Positions 1 through 7,954 of a stretch of 64,000 nucleotides of DNA are shown piece by piece (position 1 is the first letter of the stretch; each line of letters starts with the position of its first letter). This DNA comes from an uncultured Eubacteriales bacterium (lineage in GTDB: Bacteria; Bacillota; Clostridia; Peptostreptococcales; Anaerovoracaceae). The stretch is from assembly GCA_900320285.1 (NCBI GenBank), contig ONRQ01000001.1, positions 111,004 through 175,003 of the forward strand, read 5' to 3'. Below the pieces are notes generated by a model. The model saw only the letters and a program-made list of their open reading frames with translations. It was not told the DNA's origin and searched no databases. The translations under genes and the position numbers were made by a program.

Positions 1-178
1 CGGATTCTCTGAGCTTGCGCGCAGCATCCTCAAATGCGCCGACGCCCGGCAGAATTATCCTGTCAGCTTCCGCTATCACTTTCTCGTCTGATGTCACTAC
101 CGCTTCCGCTCCTATCTCCTTCAGTGAGCTCTTCAGCGAAAACAGGTTTCCGACACCGTAATCAATGATTGCTACCAT
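1..178 (-). CDS. hisH: Imidazole glycerol phosphate synthase glutaminase subunit, N-terminal part
   Basis: The first 59 codons of HisH are visible; the rest lies beyond the left edge. HisH releases ammonia from glutamine and passes it to HisF in histidine biosynthesis. The visible part starts MVAIIDYGVGNLFSLKSSL and reaches the family motif LPGVGAFEDA, the oxyanion-strand region of class I glutamine amidotransferases. The catalytic Cys-His-Glu triad is not in the window. The ATG is preceded by an AGGAGG-like site (cctcct on the plus strand at 185-190), and the gene follows hisB by 11 bp, so it is the next gene of the his operon. Confidence 0.93.
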   Translation of the reverse strand, partial: MVAIIDYGVGNLFSLKSSLKEIGAEAVVTSDEKVIAEADRIILPGVGAFEDAARKLRES

Positions 179-189
179 GTATCATCCTC

Positions 190-777
190 CTAAAGCAGTC
201 CCTTGGTCGACGGGATCTCGTCTGCATATGCCGCGTCTATAGAGACGGCCTGTTTAAGCGCCCTTGCTGCCGCCTTGAATGCACCTTCTATGATGTGGTG
301 TGAATTTTTGCCGGCAAGCTGCTGCAGGTGAAGGGTTACGCCCGCGTTTCTCGTAAAGCCGAGCCAGAACTCTTCGTTCAGTTCAGTGTCGAAGGTGCCG
401 ACTTTCTCCGTAGGGATCTCGAGGGAATATCCCAGGTAATCCCTGCCCGAGATGTCCACAGCACACATGATCAGCGCCTCGTCCATCGGCAGAATGCAGC
501 TTCCGTAGCGGCATATGCCCTTTTTGTCGCCGACTGCCTCCGCGAAGGCCTGCCCGAGAACTATACCGATGTCCTCTACAGTGTGATGATCGTCCACGTA
601 TACATCGCCCTTTGCCTTTACATAGAGGTCGAATCTGGCGTGACGCGCCAGCAGTGTGAGCATGTGGTCGAGAAAACCGACGCCCGTATCCACATCGCTT
701 ACTCCGCTTCCGTCGAGGTCGAGCGAGAGCCTGATGTCTGTCTCTGCAGTCACTCTGCTTATATCCGAAGTTCTCAT
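190..777 (-). CDS. hisB: Imidazoleglycerol-phosphate dehydratase
   Basis: Monofunctional HisB (195 aa) removes water from imidazole glycerol phosphate to give imidazole acetol phosphate, the sixth step of histidine synthesis in the cytoplasm. The two manganese-binding signatures are present: DHHTVED at residues 63-69 and the later NSHHIIEGAFKA. The length fits the single-domain dehydratase, with no fused phosphatase as in enterobacteria, so histidinol-phosphatase must be encoded elsewhere. Its ATG overlaps the hisC stop by four bases (ATGA), which implies translational coupling. Confidence 0.97.
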   Translation of the reverse strand: MRTSDISRVTAETDIRLSLDLDGSGVSDVDTGVGFLDHMLTLLARHARFDLYVKAKGDVYVDDHHTVEDIGIVLGQAFAEAVGDKKGICRYGSCILPMDEALIMCAVDISGRDYLGYSLEIPTEKVGTFDTELNEEFWLGFTRNAGVTLHLQQLAGKNSHHIIEGAFKAAARALKQAVSIDAAYADEIPSTKGLL

Positions 778-1841
778 ATGCCTGCCTCCTTAAATATGTC
801 TCTGACTTCTCTGAGCAGAATATCCATCTGCTCGCGGGAACCTATCGTGATCCTGTTGTAGTCATTGATTTCCGGTTTGAACCAGTGTCTGATTATTACT
901 CCACGCTCTCTCAGTTTCTGAAAGAGAACATCTCCGCCGATTTCCGGATGTCTTACGAATATGAAATTCGCCGTCGAATCCGTCATCTCGAACCCGAGAG
1001 CTTTCAGCTGCTCCACAGTATACTCTCTGTTCTCCATCACTGTGCGGCAATGCTCTCTGTTGACCTCGTCATTTTCGAGTGACGCAACTCCCGCCGCTAT
1101 CGCAAGTCTGTCTATATTATACGGATTTGTCGAGTAGCGAAGCGCGTTCAGATCTGAAATGATCTCAGGGCTCGCGATTCCGTATCCCAGCCTCATGCCT
1201 GCCATCGATCTCGATTTCGAGAAAGTCTGTACAACCAGCAGATTATCGTACTTCTTTGTAAGAGGCACGGCCGATTCAGTCCCGAAGTCTACATAGGCTT
1301 CGTCTATGACCACAACATTGCCCTGATTGTGCTGAAGTATTCCCTCGATCTGGTCGCGGCTGAGCGGTACGCCCGTAGGAGCGTTCGGGTTCGCGATGAA
1401 CACTGTACCGTCCGCGTCGTAGTAATCCTCCGGATCGATGCTGAAATCACTCTTCAGCGGTATCTCCCTGAAGTTGATCCCTGTGATGTCCGCGAACACC
1501 GGATAAAAACCATATGAGAGCTTTGGGAACACCGCCGGAGTCTCTCCGTCGCAGTACGCCAGAAAGGCAAAATACAGCGTCTCGTCCGATCCATTGTTGC
1601 AGATTATCATGTCCGGGTCAACATCAAAGCGTTTCGAAAGAGCCTTGCGGAGCTCTGTGCTGTCCGGATCCGGATAGAGCTGCAGTATCTCAGCTTCCTT
1701 TTTCACCGCCTCCACCACTTCAGGCATCGGAGGAAACGGCGATTCGTTTGTATTCAGCTTCGTGAGCACCCGCGTCTTAGGCTGCTCGCCCGGTGTGTAC
1801 GGCTCAAGCGAAGCGTATTTATTGCTTAAAAATCTGCTCAT
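774..1841 (-). CDS. hisC: Histidinol-phosphate aminotransferase
   Basis: PLP-dependent aminotransferase of fold type I, 355 aa, moving an amino group from glutamate to imidazole acetol phosphate. The substrate-loop motif LNTNESPFPP is at about residues 29-38, NPNAPTG at 151-157, the PLP-contacting DEAYVDF near 180, and the Schiff-base lysine is Lys209 in QTFSKSRSMAGMRLGY. The start is an ATG preceded by AAAGGA at good spacing. It lies 15 bp after hisD and overlaps hisB by 4 bp, so it is an internal gene of the his operon. A second HisC-like aminotransferase is encoded at 5727-6899. Confidence 0.96.
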   Translation of the reverse strand: MSRFLSNKYASLEPYTPGEQPKTRVLTKLNTNESPFPPMPEVVEAVKKEAEILQLYPDPDSTELRKALSKRFDVDPDMIICNNGSDETLYFAFLAYCDGETPAVFPKLSYGFYPVFADITGINFREIPLKSDFSIDPEDYYDADGTVFIANPNAPTGVPLSRDQIEGILQHNQGNVVVIDEAYVDFGTESAVPLTKKYDNLLVVQTFSKSRSMAGMRLGYGIASPEIISDLNALRYSTNPYNIDRLAIAAGVASLENDEVNREHCRTVMENREYTVEQLKALGFEMTDSTANFIFVRHPEIGGDVLFQKLRERGVIIRHWFKPEINDYNRITIGSREQMDILLREVRDIFKEAGI

Positions 1842-1856
1842 GTTAGTCCTTTCTGT

Positions 1857-3170
1857 CTACCCTTTTTCTGACCTTATCAGCACGCTCCTTGCATGCCCGG
1901 TCAGCCCCTCCTTACGGGCAAAGGCTGCTATGTCTTCTGCGACCCCCGCCAGTGCATCATCTGTATAATGTATGAACTGCATTGTTTTTACAAAGTCCTC
2001 TACTGAGAGCGGACTGGAGAATCTCGCCGTGCCGCTCGTAGGCAGCGTGTGGTTAGGGCCTGCGAAGTAATCTCCGAGCGCCTCCGGGCAGCTGCGCCCC
2101 AGGAATACCGATCCCGCGTTCTTTACCTTTTCGAAGAGCCTGAACGGATCATCCACGCAGAGCTCCAGATGCTCAGGCGCGATCTCATTCGCTATATCCA
2201 CGGCCTGCTCTATGTCTCCGGCAATAATGATCTTGCCGTTGTTCTCTATGGAAGCCCGTGCTATCTCCTCACGCCCCAGGCTGCGAAGCTGCGTCTCTAT
2301 GGATTCCGCAACAGCCTTCGCAAGTTCTGCCGAATCGGTCACGAGCACCGCGCTCGCATTTTTATCGTGTTCGGCCTGAGAGAGCATGTCTGCCGCCACT
2401 ACGTCAGGATCGCTCTTTCCGTCAGATACCACCAGTATCTCACTAGGACCCGCGATCATGTCTATCGCTACTTTTCCGAAGACCTGCCGCTTTGCCTCAG
2501 CAACGAAAGCGTTTCCCGGTCCTACTATTTTATCTACAGCAGGGATAGACTCAGTACCGTATGCCAGAGCGGCTATCGCCTGTGCTCCGCCCGTTCTGAA
2601 TATGCGGACGCTGCCCGCTCCCTGCACAGTCTCCTGAGCTATGACCGCAGCCGCTATGACCGCCGGTTCTATGCTTCCATCGGAATTCGGAGGCGTCGTC
2701 ATTATTATCTCTTTGCAGCCTGCGGTAAGCGCCGGGATGGAATCCATCAGCACTGTCGAAGGGTATGCAGCCGTACCTCCCGGTACATAAATGCCGGCAC
2801 GCTCCAGCGGGATCACCTTCTGTCCGATCACCTTGCCCGGTCCGTCCTCCAGAGTGAAACCTTCCCTCAGCTGTTTTCTGCAGAATCCCGCAATGTTTGC
2901 AGCTGCCTTTCTGATCACATCGGTCAGTCCGGGATCGCTCCCGTCAAGGCTATTGATCGCTGCGCTCTTTTCTTCACTGCTGAGCTCGAGGGCAAAGCCT
3001 TCAGGATCGATACCGTCAAACTTTGCGGCATAGCGTATAACAGCCTCATCGCCGTTCTCTCTCACGTCCTTTATGATAGCAGAAACGATATCCGACACAT
3101 CCGCTGTCGGCTCGTTTCTTGCAAATACTTCTTCAGCCGTCACTTCGGCAAAATCCAGAATCCTTATCAT
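1857..3170 (-). CDS. hisD: Histidinol dehydrogenase
   Basis: HisD (437 aa) is a zinc enzyme that oxidises histidinol twice with NAD+ to histidine. Recognisable blocks are [69 protein letters not shown] and [20 protein letters not shown], the last holding the conserved His/Thr region. The length is normal for the family. The ATG follows a GGGAAAT-type ribosome site and lies 11 bp after hisG. The gene is intact. Confidence 0.97.
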   Translation of the reverse strand: MIRILDFAEVTAEEVFARNEPTADVSDIVSAIIKDVRENGDEAVIRYAAKFDGIDPEGFALELSSEEKSAAINSLDGSDPGLTDVIRKAAANIAGFCRKQLREGFTLEDGPGKVIGQKVIPLERAGIYVPGGTAAYPSTVLMDSIPALTAGCKEIIMTTPPNSDGSIEPAVIAAAVIAQETVQGAGSVRIFRTGGAQAIAALAYGTESIPAVDKIVGPGNAFVAEAKRQVFGKVAIDMIAGPSEILVVSDGKSDPDVVAADMLSQAEHDKNASAVLVTDSAELAKAVAESIETQLRSLGREEIARASIENNGKIIIAGDIEQAVDIANEIAPEHLELCVDDPFRLFEKVKNAGSVFLGRSCPEALGDYFAGPNHTLPTSGTARFSSPLSVEDFVKTMQFIHYTDDALAGVAEDIAAFARKEGLTGHARSVLIRSEKG

Positions 3171-3181
3171 CTTATTTCCCG

Positions 3182-3793
3182 TTACAGTCTCTCAAGCAGC
3201 TTATTTATAGCTGCACTCTTAAAGTTATAGCCTGATTTGTTTGTTATCAGGCGGGTGCTTATATCCATTATCTCCTCATATACCTCGAGATCGTTTGCTC
3301 TGAGCGTATTGCCGGTTTCCACCAGGTCGACTATCACGTCAGAGAGTCCCAGGATCGGTGCGATCTCTATGGAGCCGTTCAGCTTTATAATATCTATATC
3401 CCGGCCCTTAGAGGAATAGTAGTCCTGAGCGATGTTGACAAACTTGGTGGCTACTCTCAGAGGATATTCCGATTCATCCCGGAATCCTTTCGGCGCGGCC
3501 ACTACCATGCGGCAGATGCCTGTGCCAAGATCCTTGAGTTCGTAAACATTAGGCTCGTACTCGAGCAGGATGTCCCTGCCGCACGCTCCTACATCCGCCG
3601 CGCCGCGCTCCACATAGATAGGAACATCGGACGGTTTCACCCAGAAATACCTGATGCCCGCGTCCAGATTCTCAAACACAAGCTTCCGGCCGTTGAATAT
3701 ATCATCGCAGCCATATCCCGCAGCCTCAAACATCTTATATACTTTTTCACCCAGCCTTCCTTTCGGAAGAGCCACATTGATTACAGTTCCCAA
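3182..3793 (-). CDS. hisG: ATP phosphoribosyltransferase, short form
   Basis: HisG of the short type (203 aa) condenses ATP with PRPP, the committing step of histidine synthesis. It begins GTVINVALPKGRLGEK and carries the PRPP-loop-like stretch DVIVDLVETGNTLRAN. Short HisG lacks the C-terminal regulatory domain and needs HisZ, which is encoded directly upstream (16 bp gap), so the catalytic complex is complete. The start appears to be TTG: an AGAGG site sits 8 bases before it, and no ATG lies nearby in frame. Confidence 0.95.
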   Translation of the reverse strand: MGTVINVALPKGRLGEKVYKMFEAAGYGCDDIFNGRKLVFENLDAGIRYFWVKPSDVPIYVERGAADVGACGRDILLEYEPNVYELKDLGTGICRMVVAAPKGFRDESEYPLRVATKFVNIAQDYYSSKGRDIDIIKLNGSIEIAPILGLSDVIVDLVETGNTLRANDLEVYEEIMDISTRLITNKSGYNFKSAAINKLLERL

Positions 3794-3808
3794 ATCTCTT
3801 TCCTCTTG

Positions 3809-4792
3809 CTATCTTTCGTAGAAGTTTTCTATCGCTCTGTCGCCTGCCGTTCTGCCGAGCATGCCGAGCGTATCCATGTATATCGCGAAGCCGATAGCCC
3901 GCGACTTCTTTTTCATTCTGCGCATGAGCTTATCGTATCTTCCGCCTATGAGCACACACTCAGGTATGCCGTCTATATAGCCCTCGAAAGCCATGCCGTT
4001 ATAGTAATTGGTATCACCTACTATGGAAAAGTCGATCACGATCTTGCGGTCTGCCTTTTCCCCGCTCTCAGGGTAGAGCCCCTTCAGCACATCTGCCAGC
4101 TCACCGACCTCCTCTTCTGCTTCAGTACCTTTGCAGATCTCCGTGATCTGCGGCATCACTTCCGGCGGAGTGCCGTAGACTTTAAGCAGTTCAGTGAGAG
4201 TCCTGCATTTCTCCTCCGGTATGTCGTTTTCCGCGCACAGGCTCTCTATTCCGTGGAGGTTTTTGGCGCCTACCAGTCTGAGGAGCTCGCTCCTTACAGC
4301 ACCCGAGTCCGACATTCCGTCGACAAGCAGTGTAAGCATGTCTATGTCCGAGACCCTGAGTATGTAATCGTAGTCTTCGGCTACCAGCGCCAGGCTCTGC
4401 TCCGCGAGATCGATCACCTCCGCAGCTACCGGATTACCAGCGTCACCTATGCACTCCAGGCCCATCTGCATTATCTCACGGTAGGTTCCCGTATTGCCGG
4501 ACACCCTGTAGACGTTCTCGTCATAGAACAACCTGTTTACGCATGACGGTTTATCCTCTATGTTCTTTACGATCGACAGAGTAACGTCAGGCTTCAGCGC
4601 CTTGAGTCTTCCGTTTGTATCGGTAAAGGTGATGACCCTGTCCGAAAGGAGGAAGTCCTTGTTGCGGCTGTAAAGATCGTAATCCTCGAATTTTCTCATT
4701 CTGTATGAACGGTATCCGGCCCTGCTGTACAGAGTCCTGAGCGCGAATATTCTCCGTTCCGTGCGTGTCAGCACACTATCATCATACTGCAT
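3809..4792 (-). CDS. hisZ: ATP phosphoribosyltransferase regulatory subunit (HisRS-like)
   Basis: HisZ (327 aa) is a catalytically dead relative of histidyl-tRNA synthetase that binds short HisG and gives it histidine feedback control. The class II synthetase core shows in RRIFALRTLYSRAGYRS, the motif-2-like RLFYDENVYR and a C-terminal GGRYDKLM. The real ATG is at 4792: GGAG sits 6 bases in front of it, whereas the longer frame would start at a TTG inside that ribosome site. It is the first gene of the his operon, directly behind the promoter at 4835-4863. Confidence 0.93.
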   Translation of the reverse strand: MQYDDSVLTRTERRIFALRTLYSRAGYRSYRMRKFEDYDLYSRNKDFLLSDRVITFTDTNGRLKALKPDVTLSIVKNIEDKPSCVNRLFYDENVYRVSGNTGTYREIMQMGLECIGDAGNPVAAEVIDLAEQSLALVAEDYDYILRVSDIDMLTLLVDGMSDSGAVRSELLRLVGAKNLHGIESLCAENDIPEEKCRTLTELLKVYGTPPEVMPQITEICKGTEAEEEVGELADVLKGLYPESGEKADRKIVIDFSIVGDTNYYNGMAFEGYIDGIPECVLIGGRYDKLMRRMKKKSRAIGFAIYMDTLGMLGRTAGDRAIENFYER

Positions 4793-4834
4793 CTGATTCT
4801 CCAAAAAATTTCATTGATCTCAATTTGCTTCATC

Positions 4835-4863
4835 ACTTTACCACGCTAAATCGCTAAAGTCAA
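4835..4863 (-). promoter_or_regulatory. Probable sigma-A promoter of the his operon with an inverted repeat
   Basis: On the minus strand TTGACT (4863-4858) and TAAAGT (4840-4835) are separated by exactly 17 bases, about 30 bases before the hisZ ATG. The same bases form an inverted repeat ACTTTA-N14-TAAAGT (plus strand 4835-4840 and 4855-4860) spanning the whole promoter, so a dimeric repressor could sit on it. That role is inference. Confidence 0.6.
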
Positions 4864-4903
4864 TTGAAGCCTTGTATTTCCTCGCGTCCATCATTCATTT
4901 CAA

Positions 4904-4941
4904 CAAAAAATAACGGGAGCAACGGCCCATTCCGTCGCTCC
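4904..4941 (-). terminator. Rho-independent terminator between mntP and the his operon
   Basis: On the minus strand a 10-bp stem (GGAGCGACGG with CCGTTGCTCC, one G-U pair; 4941-4932 and 4925-4916) with a six-base loop is followed by CGTTATTTTTTG. It would stop transcription coming from mntP, or could act as an attenuator for hisZ. Confidence 0.8.
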
Positions 4942-4942
4942 T

Positions 4943-5075
4943 GTCATATTGTCTTAGGTATTATATGGAAAATGTTATATGGAGGTTTCTTTCAGAGTTT
5001 CTCTCTGTACACCCATATAATATTCCATGATTATGATGAAATCGTGATGTTTATGAGAATGATATTTGTAGAAAC
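4943..5075 (-). promoter_or_regulatory. Structured segment between mntP and the his terminator
   Basis: This 133-base stretch holds no credible gene with a normal start. The transcript could fold in several competing ways. AGGTTTCT (starting in the mntP stop) is complementary to AGAAACCT near 4984-4991. TATATGG (5019-5013) can pair with either of two CCATATA copies (4982-4976 or 4968-4962). CAGAG-AGAAA-CTCTG forms a small hairpin. A reading frame here has a run of histidine codons (see findings). A T-box was looked for and not found. Confidence 0.3.
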
Positions 5076-5687
5076 CTAGAAAAATACGCCTTTTACCCAA
5101 ATTTCAAGGCCTATTCCTATCAGGATGAGCCCTCCGAGTATTGATGCCCTCCCTGCAAGGAGCTCCCCGAGCCTGCGTCCTATCCTGAGCCCTGCCAGGC
5201 AGATGCACAAAGTTACTGCTCCGATTATCAGTGATGACACAAGCGCCTGCATGCTGCTGTAAGCCGCAGTAGTGAATCCGACTGACAGAGCGTCTATCGA
5301 TGTTGCGACGCCCTGCATCATAAGCGCCCAGAAAGTCAGCTTAGTATTGTCTGCTGATGCCGTCTCTTCCACATCACCGGCCTTGCTCGCGCGGAGTTCC
5401 CCTATGCCGTCTTTCAGCAGACCTCCTCCTATTATCAGAAGAAGGATCAGCGCTATCCACGGAATCAGCGGGCTGAACCATTTAAACAGCCTGGCAGCTT
5501 CTGTCACCAGAAGCCATCCTATCATAGGCATCAGAAACTGAAAGCCGGCAAAAGTGCCTGCGATCGAGAACATGCGCCTCACACTCATATTGCTGTCTGC
5601 CAGACCGTTTGCGATCGACACGCTGAAAGCATCCATCGCGAGCCCGACGCCGAGCAGCACGCTGGTTATAAGCAGTTCCGTACTCAT
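5076..5687 (-). CDS. mntP: Manganese efflux pump, MntP family
   Basis: This 203-aa inner-membrane protein has six predicted helices and exports Mn2+. The family hallmark, two inverted halves each with a conserved Asp, is visible: GLAMDAFSVSIANG near residue 18 and VATSIDALSVGF near residue 128. A short charged loop (ELRASKAGDVEETAS) separates the halves. The ATG follows AAGAGGG. It lies 39 bp after the aminotransferase gene with no promoter or riboswitch between them, so it is probably the last gene of that operon. Unlike many mntP genes it has no yybP-ykoY element in front. Confidence 0.9.
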   Translation of the reverse strand: MSTELLITSVLLGVGLAMDAFSVSIANGLADSNMSVRRMFSIAGTFAGFQFLMPMIGWLLVTEAARLFKWFSPLIPWIALILLLIIGGGLLKDGIGELRASKAGDVEETASADNTKLTFWALMMQGVATSIDALSVGFTTAAYSSMQALVSSLIIGAVTLCICLAGLRIGRRLGELLAGRASILGGLILIGIGLEIWVKGVFF

Positions 5688-5726
5688 TTTTCCCTCTTAC
5701 ATTAAGTTGATACCGGAGCGGCTCTT

Positions 5727-6899
5727 CTACAATTGATTGATCTCTTTTATCGCCTTGAGAAGTTTCGGGAACTCTCTCTTCTTCGGCAGCCTGACGCGCG
5801 CCGCTGTCGAGTCCAGTCCCTTGAAATCATATCCGTCTATGACCAGCACACCTCTGCTGAAGAATTCGTCCTTAAGGTTGATGTTTTTATCATCGTGATA
5901 GAGAAGAAGCAGCGAGTTCGTATCCAGAGTCTCCGCCATATGCAGTCTGCCCGAAGCGCCCTCAGGATTGTGTCTGGTGCATCCAAGTTCCCTGCGGATC
6001 TCCTTCTTCATGTCTGCAAAGGCCCTTTTGCTCCTGGTTATAAACTCATGATGATTAAGCGCCTCAGCTGCTACCTCACGCGAAAGCTCTCCCACCATAT
6101 AAGGGTTCACCATCTTGTTCATGCAGTGTATGAGCTCCTTGCATGCGATGATGTAGCCGACTCTCATGCCCGCAAGACCGAAGCCTTTCGACAGAGTACG
6201 TACTACTACGAGGTTCGGATACTTCTCGCAGAGCCTGACAGCAGAGTTCTTCTTTGGCATGAAATCGCCATATGCCTCATCGATGATAACGGTTATGTCG
6301 TTTTTTAACGCTTTCGAGACTATCTTCTCAATATCCTCAATATCTATGGCCTGACCCGTTGGATTATTCGGGTTGTCTATATATATGAAGTTATAGAGTT
6401 TCTTCTCATCGGAAGCGTTGACATATGTCTTGGCGATGTAGTGCATCGACATGAATTCATAGGAGTCGAATTTGTAGTTGTGTATCCTCTTCAGCTGATA
6501 AGGAGCGTATTCGATGCCCAGCATCTCGGCATGCATGTAATAGTCTGTAAACTGTGGCGATATGCCCAGGACCATTGCGTTATGGGTATCGAATATGTTG
6601 TTTATCACATAGAGGGCGTTGATGCTGCCGTCAGTGATAAGGATGTTCTCACGCTCAACGAAGCACTGGCTTTTCCAATACCTGATAATGGCATCGTACA
6701 ATGCCTGGCTGTGCGGATACGGGCCAAGCCTTGACGTATCGAAGTTCTTTACGACATCGGCACACGCCGGCGGAAATCCGTAAGGATTGCATCCTTCGCT
6801 GCAGTCGATGCCACCTTCAGGCAGTTCGATCACATCACTCGCGTAGCTGATCTTCTCGTGCTCGAGAAGCTGTTTCTTGATTTTTAATCTGTCATGCAT
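5727..6899 (-). CDS. PLP-dependent aminotransferase, HisC/CobD-like
   Basis: A fold-type I aminotransferase with NPNNPTGQA, the IIDEAYGDF strand and the PLP lysine in VVVRTLSKGFGLAGMRVGY. It resembles HisC and the CobD threonine-phosphate decarboxylase group, but the amino-acid substrate cannot be read from sequence. Compared with hisC it carries an extra loop around YKFDSYEFMSMHYIAKT and a longer C-terminal half. An ATG at 6926 is also in frame, but only the one at 6899 has a ribosome site (GAGG, 8 bases ahead), giving 390 aa. The neighbours are an AEC carrier 43 bp upstream and mntP downstream. Confidence 0.85.
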   Translation of the reverse strand: MHDRLKIKKQLLEHEKISYASDVIELPEGGIDCSEGCNPYGFPPACADVVKNFDTSRLGPYPHSQALYDAIIRYWKSQCFVERENILITDGSINALYVINNIFDTHNAMVLGISPQFTDYYMHAEMLGIEYAPYQLKRIHNYKFDSYEFMSMHYIAKTYVNASDEKKLYNFIYIDNPNNPTGQAIDIEDIEKIVSKALKNDITVIIDEAYGDFMPKKNSAVRLCEKYPNLVVVRTLSKGFGLAGMRVGYIIACKELIHCMNKMVNPYMVGELSREVAAEALNHHEFITRSKRAFADMKKEIRRELGCTRHNPEGASGRLHMAETLDTNSLLLLYHDDKNINLKDEFFSRGVLVIDGYDFKGLDSTAARVRLPKKREFPKLLKAIKEINQL

Positions 6900-6941
6900 C
6901 AGTCTGTCCTCACTGACTCCGGCCATTTCATTGAGCCGGCA

Positions 6942-7883
6942 CTAAAACAAGCCATTGGTTTTAAGTATGAATAAAAATACCGGTATGGTGAAGCAGGAAG
7001 TTATGGTAGTTATCACTACGAGTTCTCCTGCAAGTTTGCCGTTGCCTCCCATCGAGCTCGCCATAGCGTAGCTCGCCAGTGCGTCAGGAGCAGCAACCAT
7101 CAGGGTCACTGCGATGAGCTGTACATCTCTGATACCAAGATATGCAGCTCCGGCTATCCCTATTGCCGGAAATACTATCAGCTTACCAATCGTACAGATA
7201 GCTATACGCCGTCTGTCGCTGCTGAATCCGTTTATATTGAGTGCCGCACCCAGAAGTATCATTGCGATCGGTGCGGTGGCATCCGAAAGTGTACCTATTG
7301 TATTAACGATCGGTGCCGGTAATGTTATGCCGAATATCATTACTACGAATGCCGCGATACCTCCATCGATGATAGGGTTTGTCAGTATGCGCTTCAGCAT
7401 CATTCCTATATCGACTTTGCCGCCGCGGAAAGTCTCGAAGACAATGACAGCGGTTACATTGTAAAACGGTACCACGAGCATCATGATGATCGCGACCGCT
7501 GTGATGTTGCCTTTACCGAAAAGATTGACAGCGATCGGGAATCCCATGAGAACGTAATTGCTCCGGTAAAGCGCCTGTATCATTGCGCCTCTCTCGTAAT
7601 TGCTCTTCTCTATCTTACATACGAATATCCAGGAGGCGGCGAACTGCAGAGCTGTGAAAATCGCTGCGTAAAGGCCGAGCCTCATGTCCATGTTATCGGC
7701 AATGTTCTTACCATACAGATTGTCAAACATGATAAACGGATAAAGAGTCACGAAAACCACGTGTGTGAATTTCTTTACCTCTTTATCTGTCAGTACTCCC
7801 GTCACTCTCAGGATGATGCCTATAATCAGATATATGGCCGACGGAATGACGGCATTTACGCATATAATAAAGTTCTGAAGCAT
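6942..7883 (-). CDS. AEC family transporter (auxin efflux carrier type)
   Basis: A hydrophobic 313-aa protein with about ten membrane helices. The AEC family features are the N-terminal helix with LIIGIILRVTGVLTDKEV, the central YRSNYVLMGFPIAVNLFG crossing region and the second-half repeat PIAMILLGAALN. Family members export or take up small organic acids such as malonate or malate. The substrate here is unknown. It begins 71 bp downstream of a symporter terminator and is followed closely by the aminotransferase gene, suggesting a shared operon. Confidence 0.88.
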   Translation of the reverse strand: MLQNFIICVNAVIPSAIYLIIGIILRVTGVLTDKEVKKFTHVVFVTLYPFIMFDNLYGKNIADNMDMRLGLYAAIFTALQFAASWIFVCKIEKSNYERGAMIQALYRSNYVLMGFPIAVNLFGKGNITAVAIIMMLVVPFYNVTAVIVFETFRGGKVDIGMMLKRILTNPIIDGGIAAFVVMIFGITLPAPIVNTIGTLSDATAPIAMILLGAALNINGFSSDRRRIAICTIGKLIVFPAIGIAGAAYLGIRDVQLIAVTLMVAAPDALASYAMASSMGGNGKLAGELVVITTITSCFTIPVFLFILKTNGLF

Positions 7884-7910
7884 GCTTAGATTCTAACACA
7901 TACGGAGCAG

Positions 7911-7940
7911 AAAAATGAGCGGATATGAAGATATCCGCTC
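7911..7940 (-). terminator. Rho-independent terminator of the alanine symporter gene
   Basis: On the minus strand GAGCGGATAT-CTTC-ATATCCGCTC forms a perfect 10-bp stem followed by ATTTTT. It lies 14 bases after the symporter stop codon. Confidence 0.9.
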
Positions 7941-7954
7941 AAAATTTAAAATAT

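Noticed and set aside
2049-3230. Long plus-strand frame (393 codons) opposite hisD
   Set aside because: It is the complement of a clear hisD gene and its translation is Arg/Ser/Tyr-rich without family motifs.
4805-5075. T-box riboswitch for the his operon
   Set aside because: No AGGGTGGNACCGCG-type T-box sequence and no specifier stem could be found.
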